A stretch of DNA of 64,000 nt from Euzebyella saccharophila (lineage in GTDB: Bacteria > Bacteroidota > Bacteroidia > Flavobacteriales > Flavobacteriaceae): assembly GCF_014855495.1 (NCBI RefSeq), contig NZ_JACYFJ010000002.1, forward strand, positions 682,001 to 746,000. Reading direction: 5' to 3'. The position numbers and the translations under genes are program-made. Shown one piece after another: positions 9,555 to 17,200 of this stretch; positions within the stretch are counted from its first letter, which is position 1; each line of letters begins with the position of its first letter. The notes below the pieces were generated by a model. It did no database searches. It had not been told where the DNA came from and saw nothing but the letters and a program-made list of their open reading frames with translations.

Positions 9555-9586
9555 AAAAGTCCCTTAAATTACAAAAGGGACTTTTT
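9555..9586 (+). terminator. Terminator after persulfide dioxygenase-like gene
   Basis: Arms AAAAGTCCCTT and AAGGGACTTTT followed by a T run, 20 bases after the stop. Confidence 0.9.
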
Positions 9587-9609
9587 ATTTTCAATGACAT
9601 TTGGCCTAT

Positions 9610-9653
9610 GTAACACAGGTTACCGATCGTCCTATTCATTAGAAGTAAATTTG
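9610..9653 (+). promoter_or_regulatory. GTAAC-N4-GTTAC operator (site 3) with -7 box
   Basis: GTAAC-ACAG-GTTAC at 9610-9623 and the full consensus box TAAATTTG at 9646-9653; spacing 29.5 bases from centre to box. Drives the rhodanese to DUF2892 gene series. Confidence 0.82.
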
Positions 9654-9675
9654 ATAGAACTCAAAATTATGTATC

Positions 9676-10020
9676 ATGGCCCTATTCAGTTCCCTTTTCA
9701 ATTTTTCGTCCCAGTATTCGGACAAAATCAATATTCTTGATGTACCCACTTTTAAAGCACATCTTAAGGAAAAAAATATACAATTAATTGATGTTAGAAC
9801 ACCCAGAGAGTTTTTAGATGGCCACATTGCCAATGCTAGGAATCTTGACTATTTTAATCAATCCAGGTTTAAAGAAGAAATTGAAAAGCTAGATAAAACA
9901 CAACCCATTTATCTCTACTGCCGTTCCGGCAATAGAAGTCAGAAAGCAGCAAGAATACTAGTTGACTCGGGATTCGAAAAAATCTATGACCTTAAGGGCG
10001 GTTTCATGCATTGGACCTAG
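9676..10020 (+). CDS. Single-domain rhodanese sulfurtransferase (114 aa)
   Basis: A single rhodanese domain with IDVRTPREFLDGHI and the active-site loop YCRSGNRSQ, whose Cys carries the persulfide. It should transfer sulfane sulfur between the persulfide/thiosulfate pool and thiol acceptors in the cytosol. It is the first gene of a five-gene run (rhodanese, HMA-like protein, Tll0287-like lipoprotein, thioredoxin, DUF2892) behind operator site 3. An ATG at 9669 in another frame is ignored. Confidence 0.9.
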   Translation: MALFSSLFNFSSQYSDKINILDVPTFKAHLKEKNIQLIDVRTPREFLDGHIANARNLDYFNQSRFKEEIEKLDKTQPIYLYCRSGNRSQKAARILVDSGFEKIYDLKGGFMHWT

Positions 10021-10040
10021 TAATCAAATAATACTACATT

Positions 10041-10307
10041 ATGAAGACAAGCATCATTGTACAAAACTTAAAATGTGGAGGTTGTGCTAAAACCATACAT
10101 TCACAACTGGGAAAATTAAAAAGTCTTAGTGATATTGAGGTGGAAATTGAGTCCTCCAAGGTTTCCTTCAGTTATAGGGATTCGGAAAATATCCAATTGG
10201 CAAAAAGCACTTTAAAAAGCTTAGGGTACCCTAGTATTTCAGATACTAATTCACTCGTTGATAAAACCAAATCTTTTATTAGCTGTGCATCCGGTAAAAT
10301 AAAATAG
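10041..10307 (+). CDS. Heavy-metal-associated (HMA) domain protein (88 aa)
   Basis: Ferredoxin-like HMA fold with the metal/thiol motif CGGC (residues about 12-15) in the usual first loop. Family members carry Cu(I) or Zn(II). A third Cys sits near the C-terminus (FISCAS). Copper chaperoning is the family default, but its place in a persulfide operon also allows a role in holding sulfane sulfur. It starts 20 bases after the rhodanese stop. Confidence 0.85.
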   Translation: MKTSIIVQNLKCGGCAKTIHSQLGKLKSLSDIEVEIESSKVSFSYRDSENIQLAKSTLKSLGYPSISDTNSLVDKTKSFISCASGKIK

Positions 10308-10322
10308 ATTCATATGGTACAC

Positions 10323-10931
10323 ATGAAAAATTACAAAGTCTTATTATATCTTAGTATATTCTTGGTCATATTCAGCTGTAAGGAAAAATCTGAAAAGCAG
10401 ACCTTAAAAGAAGAAAGTAAAGAAAATGAAGTCCTTTTGGAAACGAGTGCAAACGCTTCCAAAATTGGGAAAGGATACGCTCTTGAAACTCAAAAACTAT
10501 TGGGTAAAAATCTAGTGGGCGCTATACAAAATAAGGGCGTATTAGGTGCTCTGGAATTTTGTAATGTACAAGCGATTCCGCTAACCGATAGTATCGCCAA
10601 AAAGCATGGGGCAATTATTAAAAGAGTTAGTGATCGCCCTCGAAATAATAATAACAAGGCCAACTCAGTTGAGCTGGCACAAATTGAACATTTCAAAAAA
10701 CTTTTAGAACAAGAAAAAGAAGTGGAACCTGTGGTTATCTCAGAAGGTAATAAAAACAAATTTTACTACCCCATCATTACAAACGCCATGTGTCTGCAAT
10801 GCCACGGCACCCCCAACGAAGAGATAGCTCCAGAAACTTTAAATAAATTGGCAGGTTTATATCCAGATGACATGGCAATTGGGTATGGCCCTAACGAAGT
10901 TAGAGGTATTTGGAGTATAACATTTAAGTAA
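10323..10931 (+). CDS. Tll0287-like (DUF3365) lipoprotein with heme motif (202 aa)
   Basis: Lipoprotein signal MKNYKVLLYLSIFLVIFSC (lipobox VIFSC); the ATG at 10323 is preferred over one three codons earlier. The body matches the Tll0287/DUF3365 layout, and the motif CLQCHG (a CxxCH heme-attachment site) near residue 160 predicts a covalently bound c-type heme. It is therefore a periplasm-facing heme lipoprotein, possibly a redox or gas sensor or electron carrier beside thioredoxin and rhodanese. Its partner is not visible. Confidence 0.85.
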   Translation: MKNYKVLLYLSIFLVIFSCKEKSEKQTLKEESKENEVLLETSANASKIGKGYALETQKLLGKNLVGAIQNKGVLGALEFCNVQAIPLTDSIAKKHGAIIKRVSDRPRNNNNKANSVELAQIEHFKKLLEQEKEVEPVVISEGNKNKFYYPIITNAMCLQCHGTPNEEIAPETLNKLAGLYPDDMAIGYGPNEVRGIWSITFK

Positions 10932-10938
10932 ATATTGA

Positions 10939-11232
10939 ATGAGTAAATTTTCAGAATTGATGAACAGCGAAAAACCCTTATTGGTAGATTTTTTCGCTGA
11001 GTGGTGCGGCCCGTGCAAAATGATGCCCCCTATCCTAAAAGAAGTGAAAGACCAATTAGGTGATGATGTTACCATTGTTAAAATAGACGTAGATAAAAAT
11101 CAGCAAATGGCTGCTAAATATCAAGTGCGTGGTGTACCTACACTTATACTTTTTAAAAATGGGGAGATTAAATGGAGGCAATCTGGAGTAATGGATGCCA
11201 ATAGCTTATCTCAAATAATAAAAAGCCATTAA
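10939..11232 (+). CDS. trxA: Thioredoxin (97 aa)
   Basis: Complete thioredoxin fold with the active site WCGPCKM and the cis-Pro loop GVPTLILFKNG. No signal peptide, so it is cytosolic. Seven bases separate it from the heme lipoprotein gene. In this operon the most direct job is reductive release of persulfide from rhodanese or the peroxiredoxin at 13014. It is short by a few residues at the N-terminus compared with housekeeping thioredoxins, which suggests a specialised extra copy. Confidence 0.93.
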   Translation: MSKFSELMNSEKPLLVDFFAEWCGPCKMMPPILKEVKDQLGDDVTIVKIDVDKNQQMAAKYQVRGVPTLILFKNGEIKWRQSGVMDANSLSQIIKSH

Positions 11233-11262
11233 AATATTCCTTTAAATTTAAAACCAACTCAC

Positions 11263-11466
11263 ATGAAAAAGAATATGGGCGGTACAGACCGCATTATCAG
11301 AATTATTGCTGCTATTATTATCGTCACCCTTTTCTGGCGAGGAGAAATTAGCGGTATCCTTGGTTACATTCTATTGGCCCTGGCCGCAATTTTCGTGCTA
11401 ACGAGTTTGGTAAATATATGTCCTCTCTACAATATTTTTGGAATCAAGACTTGCAAAACGAAATAG
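11263..11466 (+). CDS. DUF2892 membrane protein (67 aa)
   Basis: Small protein beginning MKKNMGGTDRIIRIIAA with two hydrophobic segments; this is the DUF2892 (YgaP-like inner membrane) pattern. In other bacteria the domain is fused to or encoded beside rhodaneses and implicated in moving sulfur species across the membrane. Cys residues in NICPLY and TCKTK follow the second segment. Last gene of the site 3 operon. Confidence 0.88.
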   Translation: MKKNMGGTDRIIRIIAAIIIVTLFWRGEISGILGYILLALAAIFVLTSLVNICPLYNIFGIKTCKTK

Positions 11467-11493
11467 CATCAAAATAATTTGTTTCAGCCTTAT

Positions 11494-11537
11494 GTAACCA
11501 AAGTTACCAAATAGGCAATTTTCATAGGGTAAATTTA
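11494..11537 (+). promoter_or_regulatory. GTAAC-N4-GTTAC operator (site 4) with -7 box
   Basis: GTAAC-CAAA-GTTAC at 11494-11507 and TAAATTTA at 11530-11537; spacing again 29.5 bases. The ATG of the sulfide:quinone oxidoreductase gene follows 24 bases later. Confidence 0.82.
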
Positions 11538-11561
11538 TAAAGTCAACAAAATTTAAGCCTT

Positions 11562-12824
11562 ATGAAATCAAATTATCAAATTGTAATTATTGGTGGAGGT
11601 ACAGCTGGAATAATGACCGCTGCAAGTTTACTTCAAAAAAACAAGAAACTTGATATAGCCATTATTGAACCAGCTGAAACACACTATTACCAACCTGCAT
11701 GGACATTGGTGGGTGCTGGAACCTATAATTTTGAAAAAACGGCCAAGCCAATGAAAGAAGTAATGCCATCTGGCGTTACATGGATCAAAGACTATGCAAC
11801 TTCTTTCAATGCCAATGACAATAGTGTTGGCACGAAATCGTCGGGAAATATTACCTATGAATATTTAGTGATAGCACCTGGCTTGGTTATGGAACCATCT
11901 ATGATCGAAGGTTTACCGGAAGCAATGCGAAAAGGTATTGTTTGCAGTAATTACACAGACCCTAAATACACTTGGGAGGTTATTAAAAACTTCAAGGGCG
12001 GTAACGCCATCTTCACGCAGCCTACCACCCCAATAAAATGTGGGGGAGCTCCTCAGAAAATTGCTTATCTAGCGGCAGACTATTTTAGAAAAAAAGGCAT
12101 CTCTAATAAAACCAATGTAGTGTTTGCTACGCCAGGCACCGTAATCTTTGGCGTCAAACCCATTAGGGAAACCTTAATGAAGGTCATACAGCGTTATGGT
12201 ATTCACTTTAAACCATTTTACGCTCCTTTTAAAATTGATGCCGACAAGAAAATCGTTTATTTCAGAAATACAGCTCCAGAAGAAAATCAGTGTGTAATTA
12301 CAGAAGACAATTCGCTAGGTGAACAAATGACTGGGGATACCGTTATTGAAATGCCTTTTGATATGCTCCATATAGCACCTCCCCAAGCGGCTCCCAAGTT
12401 CATAAGGAACTCCAATTTAGTTAATGAAGCTGGGTGGCTGAACGTAGACCATCATTCATTACAGCATCATAATTTTGCAAACATTTTTGGATTAGGTGAT
12501 GTTGCCGGCCTTCCGACTGCGAAAACGGGTGCAGCAATCAGAAAACAAGTACCGGTAGTTGTAGATAATATCCTAAGATTAATCAATCACAAAGAAGCTA
12601 CTAATACTTCTTACAATGGATATTCTAGTTGTCCCCTAGTAACCGGATATGGAAAAATGACCTTGGCAGAATTTGACTACGACAACAACTTTACGCCCGA
12701 CCCTAAGTTAAAACAAATGCTCGTTTTTAACAGCGCGAAAGAGCACTGGCGTTTATGGATGTTAAAGAAATTTGGTTTGCCTTATTTGTACTGGAACAAA
12801 ATGCTAAAGGGCAAAGATGTATAA
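11562..12824 (+). CDS. sqr: Sulfide:quinone oxidoreductase, SQOR-type (420 aa)
   Basis: FAD-dependent enzyme of the inner membrane surface that oxidises sulfide, forms a persulfide and passes electrons to quinone. FAD-binding GGGTAG at residues 11-16; Cys160 in IKCGGAPQK and Cys357 in SSCPLVTGYG match the redox pair of the SQOR (type II, mitochondrial-like) group; C-terminal FAD motif GLGDVAGLPTAKT. The sequence CPLVTGYGKMTLAEFDY is especially close to SQOR. Electrons could reach the cytochrome bd encoded at 13905-16329, while its persulfide product feeds the dioxygenase at 8119. Single gene under operator site 4. Confidence 0.94.
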   Translation: MKSNYQIVIIGGGTAGIMTAASLLQKNKKLDIAIIEPAETHYYQPAWTLVGAGTYNFEKTAKPMKEVMPSGVTWIKDYATSFNANDNSVGTKSSGNITYEYLVIAPGLVMEPSMIEGLPEAMRKGIVCSNYTDPKYTWEVIKNFKGGNAIFTQPTTPIKCGGAPQKIAYLAADYFRKKGISNKTNVVFATPGTVIFGVKPIRETLMKVIQRYGIHFKPFYAPFKIDADKKIVYFRNTAPEENQCVITEDNSLGEQMTGDTVIEMPFDMLHIAPPQAAPKFIRNSNLVNEAGWLNVDHHSLQHHNFANIFGLGDVAGLPTAKTGAAIRKQVPVVVDNILRLINHKEATNTSYNGYSSCPLVTGYGKMTLAEFDYDNNFTPDPKLKQMLVFNSAKEHWRLWMLKKFGLPYLYWNKMLKGKDV

Positions 12825-12847
12825 GTAAGGTTGGTTTTGTTGTTTTA

Positions 12848-12872
12848 GGCGGTACTTGGTACCGCCTTTTTT
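12848..12872 (+). terminator. Terminator of sulfide:quinone oxidoreductase gene
   Basis: GGCGGTAC-TTG-GTACCGCC followed by six T, 23 bases after the stop. Confidence 0.93.
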
Positions 12873-12932
12873 ATGTCAATCATTACCAGAATTTACAATT
12901 ACAAAATTTAAAACTCCAAAAAAGATAGCTAG

Positions 12933-12976
12933 GTAACTCATGTTACAGACCACACAAATACAATAATATACCTTTA
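12933..12976 (+). promoter_or_regulatory. GTAAC-N4-GTTAC operator (site 5) with -7 box
   Basis: GTAAC-TCAT-GTTAC at 12933-12946 and TACCTTTA at 12969-12976; spacing 29.5 bases, identical to the other sites. Controls the peroxiredoxin gene at 13014. Confidence 0.82.
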
Positions 12977-13013
12977 TCAAGAATTAATTAAACAATAATT
13001 AAAATCTATAAAA

Positions 13014-13676
13014 ATGGAGGTTAACAGCGCTACACAAAAAACATTGGGCATGCCTAGAATTGGTGATAAAGCACCTAATTTTAAAGCACAAACTACTAAG
13101 GGAGAAATTGAATTCTCAGATTTTGCCAAAGATAAGTGGGTAGTAATGTTCAGTCACCCCGCAGACTTCACCCCTGTATGCACCACGGAAATGAGTGGAT
13201 TCGCAAATAGAAAAAGTGAGTTTGACGCACTGAACACAGAATTACTAGGTTTGAGCATAGACAGTATTCATGCCCATCTGGGTTGGGTACAGAACGTAAG
13301 GGAAAATACAGGCGTATATTTCGACTTTCCGATTATTGCCGATTTAGACATGAAAGTTTCTAAGCTATACGGTATGTTGCAACCCAATGAAAGCGAAACT
13401 GCTGCCGTGAGAGCGGTTTTCTTTATCGATCCCGAAAAAAAAATAAGATTGATTATGTACTATCCCCTTAATGTAGGTAGAAATATGGATGAGATCTTAA
13501 GAGCACTTGAAGCTCTACAAACATCTGACAAGTATAAGGTTGCAATGCCCTTAGATTGGAAAAAAGGAGATAAAGCCATTGTTCCTCCTCCAAAAACTTT
13601 GGACAGCTTGAACGAGCGACTTGAAGATGACAGCATTGAAAAAATAACTTGGTATCTAGCAAAGAAAAATTTGTAA
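13014..13676 (+). CDS. 1-Cys peroxiredoxin, Prx6-like (220 aa)
   Basis: AhpC/TSA-fold peroxidase with the peroxidatic centre HPADFTPVCTTE (Cys56). There is no other Cys in the protein, so it is a 1-Cys enzyme needing an external thiol reductant such as the thioredoxin at 10939. The length and the C-terminal extension are those of the Prx6 group. It reduces peroxides and could also act on persulfide or polysulfide species; shared control with sulfide oxidation suggests it handles peroxide made during sulfide autoxidation. Confidence 0.93.
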   Translation: MEVNSATQKTLGMPRIGDKAPNFKAQTTKGEIEFSDFAKDKWVVMFSHPADFTPVCTTEMSGFANRKSEFDALNTELLGLSIDSIHAHLGWVQNVRENTGVYFDFPIIADLDMKVSKLYGMLQPNESETAAVRAVFFIDPEKKIRLIMYYPLNVGRNMDEILRALEALQTSDKYKVAMPLDWKKGDKAIVPPPKTLDSLNERLEDDSIEKITWYLAKKNL

Positions 13677-13680
13677 TATA

Positions 13681-13705
13681 AAGCGGTCTTTGTGACCGCT
13701 TTTTC
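13681..13705 (+). terminator. Terminator of peroxiredoxin gene
   Basis: AAGCGGTC-TTTGT-GACCGCTT followed by T residues, directly after the stop codon. Confidence 0.92.
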
Positions 13706-13876
13706 TGATTTTTAATAGGCTTATTGGATAATAGTATATTTCTAAAAACAGCAAAAAATTCGCTGCTTGCTCACTAAGCCACCGTCCATGAATTATACTT
13801 TTCTTTTAAAATTTTAAAAAGATTAAATTTTAATTTTTTAAGCTGTTGAATGACTGCTAGTTCAATCATCCTTTAG

Positions 13877-13884
13877 TAAATTTG
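13877..13884 (+). promoter_or_regulatory. -7 box of the cydAB promoter
   Basis: TAAATTTG, the Bacteroidota TAnnTTTG consensus, 20 bases before the cydA ATG. No GTAAC-N4-GTTAC palindrome lies at the -29.5 position, so cydAB is apparently outside that regulon. Confidence 0.6.
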
Positions 13885-13904
13885 ATAGCGTAAAACCATT
13901 TCTT

Positions 13905-15281
13905 ATGGATACCGAAATTCTTGCCCGAATTCAATTTGCTTTTACCATTGCCTTTCACTACATCTATCCCCCTTTGAGTATCGGTCTTGGTTTGTTGATG
14001 GTAGCTTTTGAAAGCCTTTATATAAGAACTAAAAATAAGCAGTACCATACCTTAGCTAAATTTTGGACGAAAATATTCGCCTTGACTTTTGGTATTGGTG
14101 TGGTTACCGGTATTGTCATGGAGTTTGAATTTGGCACCAATTGGGCGGTATATTCAAGATACGTGGGCGATGTTTTCGGAAGCGCTCTTGCCGCGGAAGG
14201 TATTTTTGCCTTTGCCCTTGAAAGTGGATTTTTAGGTATTCTTTTATTTGGCTGGAACCGGGTAAAACCATGGGTGCATTTAGTTTCTACCATAGGGGTG
14301 TTCTTCGGGTCTATGTTCTCTGCCGTTTGGATTGTGGTGGCCAATAGCTGGCAACAGACCCCGGCTGGGTATCATATTGTGGGTGAGGGGCTTGATGCCC
14401 GTGCGGAAATAACCGATTTTTGGGCGATGGTTTTCAATCCGTCAAGTGTTGACCGTCTATTGCATGTATGGCTAGGCGCATTTTTAGCAGGTTCTTTTTT
14501 GGTACTTAGCGTACATGCCTATTACCTTATTAAGGGCCGATATGTTGAAATATCAAAGAAAGCCTTTAAGATAGCCTTAGTTGTGGCTACCTTTTTTTCC
14601 TTGGGACAACTGGCTACGGGACACAAATCAGCTGATGGAGTCGCTCATAATCAACCGGCAAAATTGGCCGCCTTAGAGGGCCATTTTGAAGCCTCGGCAC
14701 CGGCTGATATGTATCTACTTGGTTGGGTAGACAAAAAAAACCAGAAAGTATCGGGCATAAAAATTCCTGGGGGACTTTCATTTCTTTTGGATTATGATGT
14801 CAATACTCCGGTTACCGGCCTTAATGCCTTTCCAGAAGATGAAATACCGTCGCAGATAAACGCTGTATTTCAGTTTTATCACCTGATGGTTGCTATCGGA
14901 ATGTTTCTTATACTTCTCACCCTGTTCGCCTCGTTTATGTGGTGGAAGGGCAAATTATTCCAAAAAAAGTGGCTATTACAGATATTCGTTTTTGCCGCGC
15001 TGCTGCCCCAAATTGCCAATCAGGTGGGCTGGTTTGCCGCAGAAATGGGTAGGCAACCTTGGGTGGTTTATGGGCATTTGAGAACTTCGGAAGCCTTTTC
15101 CCAGGCCGTAACCGATAACCAAATTCTCTTTTCATTGATTTTGTTCATGTTCGTTTATACGCTGCTTTTTATTCTTTTTGTGTATCTATTGAACAAGAAA
15201 ATCAAACACGGACCTTACGATGAATCGGAAACTGATGATAGGCCGTTAACAAAAGAAATTACAGAAGCTATAACTATATAA
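13905..15281 (+). CDS. cydA: Cytochrome bd oxidase subunit I (458 aa)
   Basis: Heme-bearing quinol oxidase subunit of the inner membrane. The N-terminal axial-His region [13 protein letters not shown], the second His region [13 protein letters not shown], the axial Met region [10 protein letters not shown] and the quinol-site motif GRQPWVVYG are all present. The Q loop is short, as in CIO-type oxidases. Cytochrome bd is known to be far less sensitive to sulfide than heme-copper oxidases, which suits its position after the sulfide oxidation genes. Forms an operon with cydB (10-base gap). Has its own TAnnTTTG promoter. Confidence 0.96.
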   Translation: MDTEILARIQFAFTIAFHYIYPPLSIGLGLLMVAFESLYIRTKNKQYHTLAKFWTKIFALTFGIGVVTGIVMEFEFGTNWAVYSRYVGDVFGSALAAEGIFAFALESGFLGILLFGWNRVKPWVHLVSTIGVFFGSMFSAVWIVVANSWQQTPAGYHIVGEGLDARAEITDFWAMVFNPSSVDRLLHVWLGAFLAGSFLVLSVHAYYLIKGRYVEISKKAFKIALVVATFFSLGQLATGHKSADGVAHNQPAKLAALEGHFEASAPADMYLLGWVDKKNQKVSGIKIPGGLSFLLDYDVNTPVTGLNAFPEDEIPSQINAVFQFYHLMVAIGMFLILLTLFASFMWWKGKLFQKKWLLQIFVFAALLPQIANQVGWFAAEMGRQPWVVYGHLRTSEAFSQAVTDNQILFSLILFMFVYTLLFILFVYLLNKKIKHGPYDESETDDRPLTKEITEAITI

Positions 15282-15291
15282 AACGTAATAG

Positions 15292-16329
15292 ATGGGCACA
15301 CTTTTAGGAATTGATTATCCAACTTGGTGGTTTTTAGTTGTTGGCGGTTTGTTTTCAGGATATGCCATTTTAGACGGGTTTGATTTCGGAGCCGGAGCAT
15401 GGCATCTATTTTTTAGAAAGGAATTGAGTAGGCGTATTGCCTTGAATGCGGTGGGGCCCGTTTGGGATGGAAACGAAGTTTGGCTGGTAATTGGCGGAGG
15501 AGCACTTTTTGCAGGTTTCCCACTGATGTATGCCACTTTTTTCTCGTCGCTATACATTCCTTTTATGCTATTCTTGATGTTCATCATTTTTAGGGCTATC
15601 GCCATTGAATTCAGAGGAAAGGAACCGATGCGGTGGTGGAAAAACCTGTGGGATGTCGGCTATAGCGTATCTAGTATTATGCTCGCTTTTCTGTTGGGCG
15701 TCGTCTTAGGAAATGTTCTTCAAGGCATACAAATAGGAGAAAATTACTTGTATCAAGGTGATGGCTTTTTTGAGTTCCTAAATCCTTATGCGCTTATGAC
15801 AGGTCTGACTACCTTAAGCCTATTTATGGTACATGGGGCCATTTATCTTTTGCTAAAAACGGAAGGTAGGTTGTTCGCCAAGCTAACCATTTTACTAAAA
15901 AAAGGAATGATTTTCTTTATGATTTGCTTTGGCATCACCACACTTTACACCCTCTTATACATTCCACATCTTTCAGATGAGTTTAGGGGGAACCCGAGCC
16001 TTTTTATAGTACCGTTAATGGTATTTTTATGTATTGCCAATGTGCCCAGACTTGCCAACAAAAAGAAGTTCAAAATGGCTTTCTTCTTCTCTTCCTTGAC
16101 CATCGCATTAATGTTGGTGCTGGTTGCCGTTGAATTGTACCCTGATTTGCTTTTGTCATCCATCAGCCCTGAATACACCATTGACATTTATAAAGCGGCC
16201 TCCTCTACAAAATCTATGGGTATCATGCTTACGATTGTGGCAATCGGTACGCCCTTGGTTCTGGGCTATACTTTTTTTGTGTATAAAACCTTTAAAGGTA
16301 AAGTTCAATTAGATGAAACCAGCTATTAA
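15292..16329 (+). CDS. cydB: Cytochrome bd oxidase subunit II (345 aa)
   Basis: Eight or nine hydrophobic segments with the family motifs LDGFDFGAGAW (residues about 25-35) and GPVWDGNEVWLVIGGG (about 52-67). Completes the two-subunit quinol oxidase with CydA. Ten bases downstream of cydA with no promoter between. A weak hairpin (GGGAA/TTCCC) follows the stop. No cydX-like or cydCD genes are visible nearby. Confidence 0.96.
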   Translation: MGTLLGIDYPTWWFLVVGGLFSGYAILDGFDFGAGAWHLFFRKELSRRIALNAVGPVWDGNEVWLVIGGGALFAGFPLMYATFFSSLYIPFMLFLMFIIFRAIAIEFRGKEPMRWWKNLWDVGYSVSSIMLAFLLGVVLGNVLQGIQIGENYLYQGDGFFEFLNPYALMTGLTTLSLFMVHGAIYLLLKTEGRLFAKLTILLKKGMIFFMICFGITTLYTLLYIPHLSDEFRGNPSLFIVPLMVFLCIANVPRLANKKKFKMAFFFSSLTIALMLVLVAVELYPDLLLSSISPEYTIDIYKAASSTKSMGIMLTIVAIGTPLVLGYTFFVYKTFKGKVQLDETSY

Positions 16330-16376
16330 AAAAGGGAAAGCAATGTTCCCCCTTCTATTATTTGATTTGTTTGTTG

Positions 16377-16627
16377 TTATTCTACGGTAATCGCGAATGT
16401 CCGTAAAATATTGGGCTTCTCCTCGCGCCTTCCATTGTGGCATCCTTTTATTCCGTAGGCTCATGTATGAATGCTATGGCCAAAGTTGTATTACCAGAAG
16501 CCTTGGGTGTTTTTCCTATACTGGTATATTTCTTTTTGCTATCAGGAGTTTCCATAGAATTGTTTTCCGTAGAAACATAAATTTTAAAGGACAATAGTGC
16601 TTTCACAATATGGTTGGTATCTGCCAC
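16377..16627 (-). pseudogene. Small frameshifted gene remnant (about 83 aa if repaired)
   Basis: A GTG at 16627 (preceded by AGGAAA) opens a protein-like frame with VADTNHIVKALLSFK and YTSIGKTPKASGNTTLAIAFIHEP, which runs into TAA at 16448. A one-base shift near there restores YGIKGCHNGRREEKPN and ILRTFAITVE followed by TAA at 16377; the whole interval plus one base is 84 codons. Amino-acid usage in both halves is protein-like, so a recently broken gene or a one-base sequencing error is likely. I do not recognise the family. It is convergent with cydB. Confidence 0.4.
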
Positions 16628-16760
16628 CTAATTTCCTAAATAGATTTACATCAAAAAAAGCATATTTTATACTCTTACAGGAAAAAGACCATTTGAGCTG
16701 ACAAAAATCATCTTTTGTCTACCTACCAACCCCTAAATTCGTACTATAAAATATTATAAT

Positions 16761-16889
16761 ATGAATACGTTACGTCTTTTGCCCCTCGTTTCTTGGGAAA
16801 ACGGGATTTGGATGATAGGAATATTTGCCGCCGTGGTGGTTGTTCTAATTACGGTTGTTTGGTCCTTTATTAATGGAAATAAAAAATAG
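16761..16889 (+). CDS. Single-pass membrane small protein (42 aa)
   Basis: ATG to TAG frame with an N-terminal amphipathic part (VSWENGIWM), one transmembrane segment (IGIFAAVVVVLITVVWSF) and a short basic tail (NGNKK). An AT-rich promoter-like stretch (TATAAAATATTATAAT) ends at the ATG, so the transcript would be nearly leaderless. It stands alone between cydB and the hexosaminidase gene. Plausible from composition and topology only. Confidence 0.5.
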   Translation: MNTLRLLPLVSWENGIWMIGIFAAVVVVLITVVWSFINGNKK

Positions 16890-17200
16890 GTTATAACTAC
16901 TGCCGTTTTATCATTTCTCGTTCAACTAAAGAGCACGCTTTTTAGGTGTACTTTGAAGTAAAAAAACACCAAATCAATATTTTAGGTTCCAGCAGGGAAT
17001 TGGCATGCCTATTCCTGGGAACATAACCATCTTTCCTTCAGCGACTTGAAAGGTAATTGAGTAGTGTTTTTTATTAAAGTTATGGGTACAAAAAAAGCTA
17101 CCCATTACTGGATAGCTTTTGCATTTAAAAACTAACAATTATCAACTCAAAATCATATATCCTAAAGACCTCTCCGGTCCTACTATAATTCTTCCCTCTA
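16890..17200. other. Gene-free stretch upstream of hexosaminidase 3' end
   Basis: No gene seen. It holds the terminator of the GH20 gene (17094-17119) and otherwise featureless AT-rich sequence. Confidence 0.6.
17094..17119 (-). terminator. Terminator of GH20 gene
   Basis: On the minus strand AAAGCTA...TAGCTTT with an extended CC/GG pairing and a following run of T; it lies about 80 bases after the GH20 stop. Confidence 0.75.

Noticed and set aside
13841-13884. GTAAC-type operator at cydAB
   Set aside because: The position 29.5 bases before TAAATTTG reads AGCTGTTGAATGAC, with no GTAAC or GTTAC half-site.
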